From the NCBI RefSeq assembly GCF_000745965.1, contig NZ_JQKI01000061.1, positions 1 through 35,850 on the forward strand: a stretch of DNA of 35,850 nucleotides, written 5' to 3'. Shown piece by piece: positions 25,715 to 33,051 of this stretch; positions within the stretch are counted from its first letter, which is position 1, and every line of letters begins with the position of its first letter. Under the pieces are notes generated by a model. The model saw only the letters and a list, made by a program, of their open reading frames with translations, was not told the DNA's origin and searched no databases. The translations under genes and the position numbers were made by a program. This stretch comes from Edaphobacter aggregans DSM 19364. GTDB taxonomy: Bacteria > Acidobacteriota > Terriglobia > Terriglobales > Acidobacteriaceae.

Positions 25715-26325
25715 GTTCACGGAGAACTCAAGGTCCCGCCATGCGAGATCGCCACCGTCCATGGTGGTTACGTGCAGGAGCATGTCTCTGTCAGGCGGTA
25801 TTAAGATGGCGTGCGCCGAAGAACAGCTTATCGAGGACATAAGCCTTTTAGGGTTTTCGGACGACATTACGGTTACCAAGACCGCGTCGATAACCTCACC
25901 TGTTTTCCGGTTCGTCAGATGGATCTCGAGGAAGCCGGCCTTCGGAGGGAGGAAAAGATTGAATCAGCTTCTGGCTGCGCTGGAGAAAGCGTCACTTCTT
26001 TAGTGCTCTTAGGATCGTTTAGTCCCGTGCCCGTGCTGAACAGGGAATATCCTGCGTCCTCGTCCTCAGCTGATACTGTGTATCGGCCCCACCAGGGAAT
26101 GGAATCAAAGCGAAATTTTCCGTTTTGATCTGTTTTTGTATGTGGCAGAATTGCCCCGAGCGGAACGCCTAATGGGTTAGCCGTTAGGCCGACCCCTTTC
26201 GCCGGCTCTCCGTCCTGATCGACGACGGTTCCGTAAATCACCCCTTTGGCAATCGGCCTTTCGGGCTGCTGTGCCACTGTAACTGAGAGCAGTATGATGC
26301 TCGCGAGGACGGACATCGACTTCAT
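25715..26325 (-). pseudogene. Frameshifted secreted protein with carboxypeptidase-regulatory-like domain
   Basis: From ATG 26325 there is a signal peptide (MKSMSVLASIILLSVTVAQ) and a carboxypeptidase-regulatory-like beta domain: 'KGVIYGTVVDQDGEPAKGVG', 'TDQNGKFRFDSIPWWGRYTV'. The frame ends at 25915 after the odd tail IFSSLRRPASSRSI. If one T is restored near 25962 the text reads ADFNLFLPPKAGFLEIHLTN and continues 'RKTGEVIDAVLVTVMSSENP' down to about 25.72 kb. This is good evidence for a one-base deletion, or a sequencing error. Below 25.72 kb it runs into the ketosynthase remnant. Such proteins are abundant and secreted in acidobacteria, with no known individual function. Confidence 0.7.
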
Positions 26326-26485
26326 GACCCCGAGATGTTACCACTTCTCCGACTGGCAACTATCTCTCTTTTCGGGTTCTGGGAAGTTGTCGCCAATCCT
26401 GAAGTAACCACATCGTCTAGAAGCCGGGCTGCACAACAGAGTGCCTGAAATGTGACTTTCCGGGAAGTGCACATCAAGCTGATCT

Positions 26486-26718
26486 ATGAGCTTCCGCTTC
26501 CAAAACCTGAACCGAAAGAACTCGCTCTTTGTGGGCAATCCGCGCGGCGGACGAACTGCGGCGATCCTCGCCAGCCTGACCAGTTCCTGCCGCAGGCACC
26601 AGATCGATCGCAGCTCTATCTCACGCAGCTGCTCATCAACCTGCCCTCCACTACCATCAGCTAACTGCACGCCTGGCTACCTGACCAGTGGAAGCAGAGG
26701 CTGACCCTCTCAAAAACA
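26486..26718 (+). pseudogene. C-terminal fragment of an IS66-family transposase
   Basis: The plus strand reads NLNRKNSLFVGNPRGGRTAA and ILASLTSSCRRHQID, then (after a one-base slip near 26609) QLYLTQLLINLPSTTIS and, past an in-frame TAA at 26662, LHAWLPDQWKQRLTL. This is the conserved end of IS66 TnpC (RKN-LF-G---GG--AA---SL---C----I-P--YL---L--LP). It has one frameshift, one stop and no N-terminal domain, so it is dead. It shows that an IS66 element once inserted in this debris zone. No matching terminal repeats were found. Confidence 0.75.
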
Positions 26719-26942
26719 TATAGAGCCGGTCTCATAAACACTTCAACCCAAGTTCATCGCCGGGAGATGAGGTATCATGCCGACGTGCGTAGGGTTTATC
26801 TTTTCGCTCTCGGTCAAACAGCTTGCGGACGATCTGACGCGCCAGTTTGGCCGGGGCTTTGGAGCCGTTAACCTGAGCCAAATGTGACGCTTTTACGTCG
26901 CATGGCCGCCTCAGCCGATAGAACGTGACCTGACATAGATCG
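26719..26942. other. Sequence after the IS66 fragment, no supported gene
   Basis: No ORF here has a recognisable motif. An 83-codon minus frame (26732-26983) runs through it but overlaps the end of the lipoprotein gene and lacks an SD. The stretch may include the degraded right end of the IS66 element. Confidence 0.3.
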
Positions 26943-27329
26943 TTATTGCTTGCACATTTCCAAATCCTTGTTGCCATCGACAAGCAAGCAGACTCGACCC
27001 CACAATATGGTGACCTCAGGCGTATAAAAACTCGGTTTAGACATATCGATTCCAGGCTCCGGGTAGAAGGGAACTACTTGGTCTATTGTGATGTGGCCAT
27101 CTAATGGACCGATACGCCATCTTCCCTCCATGACCTTGGATGAACCATTTGGATCTTGTCGCTTTTGAACTGACGTACCGTCCTTTCTGAGTTCTAAGGT
27201 TGTCACATAATTTGAGCGCGAAAAATGGTAGGTTCCCGGAATCCTTGCGTCTGGAGCACCAGGGTAGCAGCCAATTACCGAGATGCTCAAAACCCATATA
27301 AAGGCAACATACAGGTATCTTAGCGGCAT
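26943..27329 (-). CDS. Hypothetical lipoprotein
   Basis: The 128-residue protein begins MPLRYLYVAFIWVLSISVIGC, a type II signal peptide with C21 in a good lipobox (SVIGC), so it should be lipid-anchored. The mature part is beta-rich: 'GTYHFSRSNYVTTLELRKDG', 'VMEGRWRIGPLDGHITID'. It has the look of small lipocalin-like or META/DUF lipoproteins but matches no family I can name. Its start overlaps the stop of the upstream ORF by about 10 bases, so the two are probably co-transcribed. This arrangement resembles effector-immunity pairs, but nothing in the sequence proves that. Confidence 0.65.
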   Translation of the reverse strand: MPLRYLYVAFIWVLSISVIGCYPGAPDARIPGTYHFSRSNYVTTLELRKDGTSVQKRQDPNGSSKVMEGRWRIGPLDGHITIDQVVPFYPEPGIDMSKPSFYTPEVTILWGRVCLLVDGNKDLEMCKQ

Positions 27330-27652
27330 GGGTTGGTCTCGTCATAGCTAAGCGATTGGTGAATCGTTGTAAAGTGTCCGGACGAGGTTTGGTCTGGCAC
27401 TGAAGGCATGGGCAAGAACGGACCTCCCGTGAAGGCCGCATTGTAGGCAGACGGTATGTGATAGAACAGCGAATCAATTGTCACATCATTTACAACGTGG
27501 ACATGCACCGTACTGCCATCTCGCGTGAATCCGTAGCTGAATCCGCCCACCTGTAGAGCAGCGATGCTTCCGCGCATTGCGTCCCTAGGCGCTCGTACAC
27601 CAGCAGTGAAGGTGTTCACTCCGCCAGCCCCTGGCCCTGATGCACTCAACAC
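27320..27652 (-). CDS. Short ORF upstream of the lipoprotein, possible C-terminal remnant of a larger protein
   Basis: The 110-codon frame begins with GTG 27652 directly after a TGA. It has no SD, so it may be the 3' end of a longer, broken gene. It is Gly/Ser/Thr-rich with beta-strand character ('ALQVGGFSYGFTRDGSTVHV', 'VVNDVTIDSLFYHIPSA') and ends SLSYDETNPCR. I do not recognise a catalytic motif. A C-terminal tip of an RHS-like or other polymorphic surface protein is conceivable because a small lipoprotein overlaps its end, but no RHS core repeats are visible upstream. Confidence 0.4.
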   Translation of the reverse strand: MLSASGPGAGGVNTFTAGVRAPRDAMRGSIAALQVGGFSYGFTRDGSTVHVHVVNDVTIDSLFYHIPSAYNAAFTGGPFLPMPSVPDQTSSGHFTTIHQSLSYDETNPCR

Positions 27653-28063
27653 TCAGCGATCTAACCCGCGATCTGTACCATCAGTAGGTTCAAGGCACAC
27701 CCGTGCGGGACAAAGCCGTTAAGTTCCTTCCACTCATAGCCGCTCCCTCAGCTGCTAGCTCTCCAGTGTGCCACACTTGCGGTGGATTACTCCCGATTAC
27801 CGCTAGCTGGAAGTAATCCCGTAGTGCCCGCAAAGTTTTCAGGCGCCTAAATGGCGCGCGGGAAGGCTTCTGGCATGGAAGGCTTCCAAACCACGTTCGA
27901 TCTGGTCGGCTGGCTAAAACAAAAGCGGAGGTGATATGGCATTCTTGCTTGACTCACCTGGACGATCCTGCGTATTGCTTTAGTGCGAATCTCGGGGTTG
28001 AGCCCAGGGTTTCAATACTAGGGCAATGATGAATGCCAGATTTTGATTGGGGACAAGTTTGCG
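27653..28063. other. Gap upstream of the GH13 gene, with direct repeats and a strong orphan SD
   Basis: GGAAGGCTTC occurs twice at 27861-27870 and 27877-27886. GGAGGTGAT at 27927-27935, a near-perfect anti-SD complement, precedes a 15-codon ORF. Nothing else is recognisable in the stretch. Confidence 0.4.
27936..27983 (+). CDS. Candidate 15-residue leader ORF before the GH13 gene
   Basis: ATG 27936 is preceded by GGAGGTGAT, the strongest SD in the neighbourhood, and encodes MAFLLDSPGRSCVLL before TAG. It lies 80 bases upstream of the GH13 start, in the same direction. It could be a translated leader or a leftover start of a lost gene. No regulatory codon run (e.g. repeats of one amino acid) is present. 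Confidence 0.25.
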   Translation: MAFLLDSPGRSCVLL

Positions 28064-31000
28064 ATGATGGAATTTCACATTTCGAGAGGCGCACGAGACC
28101 GCTACCAGTTCGCGGGAAATCTCTTTTCCTTTACGGGCAACGTAGTCTTCGCAAATGTGTCGGCAAGCCGTGAGTTTGCGCACCGGATGAATCAGGTCCG
28201 TGATGTGCAGAAGCATCCAGAGCGTGCGGTGCATGCAGGAGCGCTTTACGCCATGGGTTTGATTGACGAGGCCAGTCATGTACTTCTGGAGCGCTATCGG
28301 CAAGAGCTTGATCCCGCCGCAATGACAGATGCCCTCACCTTGTTCTCCGGGCACATCGGATCGCATGAGTTGGACCGGATGCTGCTGAGCTTTGTGGAGC
28401 AGTTTCCGGGCAGCAGCGTCTATCGCGCGCTGCAAACCCCGAAAGAATGGCTGGCAGGCTCCACCGACGGTACACCGCACCGGGCGGTCGCGCTGGAAGA
28501 GATGATGCTGCTTTGGATGGCAAACCGCAATGAGGCCTTCCGGCCATTCGAAGAGTTGTTCGAGGACAGGGGCCTGGCGGAGCAAACCGCCTATCGGAGC
28601 GTCGTGGAGAGGCTACCGGCGTATTTTGCGACCCGACCCCTTGTGCCGATGGAGGACTCCGAGCCGCAGAGCCTGTTTGACGTGTTGCGAGCACCCGCGG
28701 TGGCCGCTCCAGGCTCGCTGAGGGAGCAACTTGATCTGATCCGGATACAGTGGAGACGGCTGATCGGGGAGAGTCTCGACCGCTTATTGTCGATCGCAGG
28801 CGAGATCCTGCACGAAGAAGACCTGGCTATCTGGCTGCAATTCAATCCACCGAACGCTGCAACCGAGGCGGCTGCCAGGGCCGCTGCGGAGGCCGCCGCA
28901 GCAGCGGCAGCGCAACGACGCAGGGAGAGCGGGCAGCAGCAATGGCCTTCGACGGGGAGCCAGTCGGAGGTGCCGCAATTTGGCGAAGCGGCCCATGAAT
29001 CTGAGAAGTTCAGCCCGGACGTGGCCTGGATGCCGGGCGCTGTGTTGATCGCCAAGAGCACTTACGTCTGGCTCGCACAGCTCAGCAAGCAACATCGGAG
29101 GTCGATTAATCGACTGGATCAAATCCCGGATGAAGAATTGGATACGCTGGCACGTCGCGGGATGAACTCGCTGTGGCTGATCGGTATCTGGGAGCGCAGC
29201 CGGGCGTCGAAAACGATCAAGCAGCTCTGTGGAAACCCGGATGCAGTGGCTTCGGCTTACTCGCTCTTCGATTACAACATCGCCGAGGACCTGGGCGGCG
29301 AGCCCGCTTACGTGAACCTGCGGAGTCGTGCCTATGCGCGGGGCATCCGGTTGGCCAGCGACATGGTGCCGAACCATATGGGTATCGATTCGCCGTGGGT
29401 CGTAGAGCATCCGGACTGGTTCATCTCGCGGCAGGATCCTCCCTATCCCGCTTACAACTTTGATGGCCCCGACCTGTCGCAGGACCCGCGTGTGGAGATC
29501 AAGATCGAGAGCCACTACTACGAGCAGACGGACGCAGCGGTCGTGTTTCGGCGGCGTGACCGGGCGTCGGGGGAGACAAGGTACATCTATCACGGCAATG
29601 ATGGCACGAGCTTCCCATGGAACGATACCGCCCAACTGGACTACCTGAACCCCGCAGTACGCGAACAAGTGATCCAGACCATCCTGCATGTGGGACGTCT
29701 ATTCCCGGTCATCCGCTTCGACGCGGCCATGACCCTAGCAAAGCGCCACTTTCACCGGCTGTGGTTTCCCGGCCCCGGTAGCAGCGGAGCGATTCCCTCC
29801 CGCGCCGAATACGGGATGTCGAATGCCGAGTTCAACGCACATATGCCGCATGAGTTCTGGCGGGAAGTCGTAGACAGAGTAGCTGCCGAGGTTCCGGGAA
29901 CACTATTGCTCGCCGAGGCCTTCTGGCTGATGGAGGGTTACTTTGTCCGAACGCTGGGAATGCATCGTGTATATAACAGCGCCTTCATGAACATGATGCG
30001 TGACGAGGAGAACGCACAATATCGGCTGGTGCTAAAAAACACGCTGGAGTTCGACCCAGACATTATGAAGCGCTACGTAAACTTCATGAGCAATCCTGAC
30101 GAGCGGACGACAATTGATCAGTTTGGCGACGGCGACAAGTGCTTCGGCGTTACTGCGATGATGGCGACCTTGCCGGGGTTGCCGATGTTCGGTCACGGTC
30201 AGGTAGACGGGTTCACCGAGAAGTACGGTATGGAGTATCGGAGGCCACGGTATGACGAGACTCCGAACCCCTGGCTGGTGGAACGACATGAGCGCGAAAT
30301 AGCTCCCTTGCTTCACCAGCGAGCCCTCTTTGCCGAGAGCAGCAACTTCTTGCTCTATGATTTCTTCAACGACAACGGCAGGGTGGACGAAAATGTCTTC
30401 GCTTACTCGAACTGGCTGGGAGACCAGCGTGGGCTGGTACTCTACAACAACCGCTATTCCACGACAAAAGGGACCGTCGACTGGTCGGCAGCCTACGCAG
30501 ACAAGCATTCGGGACAACTGCGCCAGCAACGGTTGAAGGATGGTCTGGATCTGAGCGGCGATCCCGCGATCATACTAAGGTATCGCGATTCCCTGACCGG
30601 GCTGGAGTATCTGCGGCGCGCCGTGAATACGGCGGAGCACGGACTGAGCATCGAGCTGCGCGCCTACCAATGCCACGTTTTTCTGGATTGGCGCGAGATG
30701 CGTGCGACCGCAGACAAACCATGGGACCGCTTGTGCGACGAGCTAAACGGGCGCGGCATTCCCAATCTGGAAGATGAACTGATCAACCTGGCATTGCGGC
30801 CTGGACACGACGCCCTCCGCCGGCTACTGGACCCGGCGCTGGTGCGAACACTCGCCGAACTGTCTGAACATCCGCAAGCAGCCAGAGGCTCGGAGAAGCA
30901 GAAGAATATCGAGCTGCAGAAGGAGGAATTCTTTGAGATAGCATGGACACGAAGCCAGGATTTCTTGCGCGAATCGCAGGTTGCCTATCGCGCTCGCAAA

Positions 31001-31807
31001 GGGGAACCTCTCGCGGTCAGACCGACGAATCCAGCCTTGCTCGCAGAGAAATTTCGCGAGCGTGTGCGTGCTGCGATGGACATCCCAGCACTCGAGAGCC
31101 TGTTTCCTACGCCTTGGAAGGTCGGGGCCCGCCGATTACTGCCTAGCCTGAGCCCCGAATTGATAGCCACCGCCATTTGGGGTCCGGTGCTCAGCTGGTG
31201 TGTCCTGGAACTGCTCGCGGAGTCGATCGACGCAGAGAAGCCGGAGCGCGCGGCACTCGATCTGTTTGATCGATTACGCCTTCGGGAACCCTTGGCACAT
31301 TCCTTCTCAGCACTGGGATTAGAGGGGGAGGAAAGCTGGCGCGTGACAGCCCGAATCAAGGTTGCCCTGCTGGTTGAAGCTGGAGTGTCCGCGCCCGAGG
31401 CTTCCAGCACCATGGCCCTACCCGAAAGAGCGGAAACAGTGCCGATTGACGACGTCGCGGCATCTGCAACCGCTACGAGTGCTGCTCCGGCCAAAGCGCC
31501 AGGGGAGCAGAAGCAGGCTACCCCGGCTCTCTCACCTATCCTGTGGCACGACGCGGATGTCCGCTGGCTAACCGGCGTACACGAGGCACACGGGCATACC
31601 TATTTCGTCAAGGAGTCCTATGAGGAGTTGATTTGGTGGCTCCAGTTGCCAGTCCTGCGCAAGTTAGCTGGCGAAGCCGTGCCAGACCGCAGCGCAATCG
31701 CGGAGTTAAGTAAGGCGATCAACGAGGCCCTGGAGGCAGCCGCGTCCGCGGACTACAGGCTCGATGCGCTCCTTGAGAGTGACAAACCCGAAGCCGAGGC
31801 ATGCTGA
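28064..31807 (+). CDS. Very large GH13 alpha-amylase-family enzyme
   Basis: From ATG 28064 the product is 1247 residues; the frame is open to TTG 28043, but 'MMEFHISRGARDRYQF' is where related proteins begin as I recall them. Residues 1-265 are helical. An Ala-rich linker follows (EAAARAAAEAAAAAAAQRR, about 268-287), then a GH13 barrel: region I DMVPNHMGID, region II RFDAAMTLAKRH with the nucleophile Asp near 553, and region III AEAFW with the acid Glu near 618. Region IV reads FMSNPDERTT, keeping Asp but replacing the usual NHD His by Pro. The C-terminal 500 residues are helical with a second low-complexity linker (TATSAAPAKAPG). There is no signal peptide, so it is cytoplasmic. It probably acts on alpha-glucans; the specificity is unknown. 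Confidence 0.85.
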   Translation: MMEFHISRGARDRYQFAGNLFSFTGNVVFANVSASREFAHRMNQVRDVQKHPERAVHAGALYAMGLIDEASHVLLERYRQELDPAAMTDALTLFSGHIGSHELDRMLLSFVEQFPGSSVYRALQTPKEWLAGSTDGTPHRAVALEEMMLLWMANRNEAFRPFEELFEDRGLAEQTAYRSVVERLPAYFATRPLVPMEDSEPQSLFDVLRAPAVAAPGSLREQLDLIRIQWRRLIGESLDRLLSIAGEILHEEDLAIWLQFNPPNAATEAAARAAAEAAAAAAAQRRRESGQQQWPSTGSQSEVPQFGEAAHESEKFSPDVAWMPGAVLIAKSTYVWLAQLSKQHRRSINRLDQIPDEELDTLARRGMNSLWLIGIWERSRASKTIKQLCGNPDAVASAYSLFDYNIAEDLGGEPAYVNLRSRAYARGIRLASDMVPNHMGIDSPWVVEHPDWFISRQDPPYPAYNFDGPDLSQDPRVEIKIESHYYEQTDAAVVFRRRDRASGETRYIYHGNDGTSFPWNDTAQLDYLNPAVREQVIQTILHVGRLFPVIRFDAAMTLAKRHFHRLWFPGPGSSGAIPSRAEYGMSNAEFNAHMPHEFWREVVDRVAAEVPGTLLLAEAFWLMEGYFVRTLGMHRVYNSAFMNMMRDEENAQYRLVLKNTLEFDPDIMKRYVNFMSNPDERTTIDQFGDGDKCFGVTAMMATLPGLPMFGHGQVDGFTEKYGMEYRRPRYDETPNPWLVERHEREIAPLLHQRALFAESSNFLLYDFFNDNGRVDENVFAYSNWLGDQRGLVLYNNRYSTTKGTVDWSAAYADKHSGQLRQQRLKDGLDLSGDPAIILRYRDSLTGLEYLRRAVNTAEHGLSIELRAYQCHVFLDWREMRATADKPWDRLCDELNGRGIPNLEDELINLALRPGHDALRRLLDPALVRTLAELSEHPQAARGSEKQKNIELQKEEFFEIAWTRSQDFLRESQVAYRARKGEPLAVRPTNPALLAEKFRERVRAAMDIPALESLFPTPWKVGARRLLPSLSPELIATAIWGPVLSWCVLELLAESIDAEKPERAALDLFDRLRLREPLAHSFSALGLEGEESWRVTARIKVALLVEAGVSAPEASSTMALPERAETVPIDDVAASATATSAAPAKAPGEQKQATPALSPILWHDADVRWLTGVHEAHGHTYFVKESYEELIWWLQLPVLRKLAGEAVPDRSAIAELSKAINEALEAAASADYRLDALLESDKPEAEAC

Positions 31808-32279
31808 TCTGTCTAGGATTGCACAATTTCAGAGGAACGCAGATTCCATCGATAGGGCCGTACAGCCGTTCAATTTGAGCCTGTTGCGACTGCCAAGATG
31901 CTTCCGGTGTATGGTCGCTAGCCTACATCGGAAGCGCCCTGGCCATGATGCGAGTGGAAAGGCGAGGTGTTGATCCGAGGCGCTTTCGATTAGGAGGCAA
32001 GAAGGAAGGCGCAGGCGCTTGCCGCGGATGCGATGAGTCTATGGAGATTGAATCAAAGCACGCCTGTAATCAGCCATTTAGCTAGATCAACGAAGGCCGA
32101 TGAAGCGATCTCTGCAAGCCCATACACCCCGAGTATGGCACAGTCGAGCGTCCGCGGCGCCTGCGGCTTCGTTCTTGTCGGTAAACAGGAAGTTGCCCTT
32201 CTTCCAACCAGACTGCCAAGGCGTTTTGCGAGGCAAGAAGTTTAAGTTCCTCGGGGGGCGGGCGTGCATTATCGCCGTT
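31808..32279. other. Gap after the GH13 gene
   Basis: Only short ORFs without SDs or motifs are present on either strand. No clear hairpin-plus-T-run terminator is visible after the GH13 stop. Confidence 0.35.
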
Positions 32280-32555
32280 CTACAGCTTCATTTCCTTGTC
32301 CAGGACAAACGTCTTCACGGTTTCGCGTTTGACGCCGTCAAAGGCCATGGCTTCTACCGTCGCCTGCGACTCCATGGCTTGCTTAAACGACTGCAGGTTC
32401 TCTGGCTCCATGCAGACCGCGACTTCATTCCCTGCGATCGTGTAATGGACCGGTGCGCGGAGGGTATACGTCCGGAACAGGTCGCCATGCGTCCGGAAGC
32501 CTGCTTCCCACTTCACAGGGTCTTGAACCTGCGCTGTGACGATTACCATAGGCAT
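32280..32555 (-). CDS. Small ABM-like (dimeric alpha/beta-barrel) protein
   Basis: The 91-residue protein has a good SD (AAGGAG eight bases before ATG 32555). The pattern MPMVIVTAQVQDPVKWEAGF, then HGDLFRTYTL, 'NEVAVCMEPENLQSFKQAM', ending FVLDKEMKL, gives a beta-alpha-beta-beta-alpha-beta order. That order resembles small ferredoxin-like-fold proteins related to antibiotic biosynthesis monooxygenases, several of which are cofactor-free. No catalytic residues can be named. It stands alone, with non-coding sequence on both sides. Confidence 0.7.
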   Translation of the reverse strand: MPMVIVTAQVQDPVKWEAGFRTHGDLFRTYTLRAPVHYTIAGNEVAVCMEPENLQSFKQAMESQATVEAMAFDGVKRETVKTFVLDKEMKL

Positions 32556-33051
32556 ATTTGTCTCCTTTGAACTTGGGGCATTCTAACTTGCAAACAGGCC
32601 GAGAAGTATAGCACCTGAGCACTGTATCGCATTTGAGCGTTCCTGGACGAAGGGTCGGCTCAGCGGATTGTGGACGAGTTAGCGGTAAACGGGAGTAAAA
32701 CATTGGTTTTGGGAAAGTTCGCAGGGCCAGACGGCCCGAACTGGGCCGAACTTGCCGCAAAGCCGACCAGGCACAACGGGATTACTTCCATGTTGCCCGT
32801 CATCCGGCCCCCGCCTGTAGATCTCTTTGACAACATCCCGTGACGCATTAGCGTGGTCACATGGCAGCTTTCGCGTCATTCCCATGGTTGACTATAGAGC
32901 GACAGCTGGTTGGGCACCCGTAACTTTCCAAATCCCCAAAGGAACTAAGCAGCTGTGGCGACCAAGAAGTTGTACCGAGCCAGCTGGTGCGGATGTGAGA
33001 AGGAGATTCAGGTGCCCGTTGTCTGGCTGGCTTCGCTTTTTGCCAAACGAG
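32556..33051. other. Gap without a supported gene
   Basis: A 66-codon minus ORF (32660-32860) is the longest candidate. It has an internal Met start (MTGNMEVIPLCLVGF) but no SD and no known motif. The plus-strand ORF at 32827-33117 overlaps the TPR gene end and is probably spurious. Confidence 0.35.

Noticed and set aside
28784..29689. 301-codon minus-strand ORF inside the GH13 gene
   Set aside because: It overlaps the catalytic barrel on the opposite strand and has no recognisable family; high GC favours such shadows.
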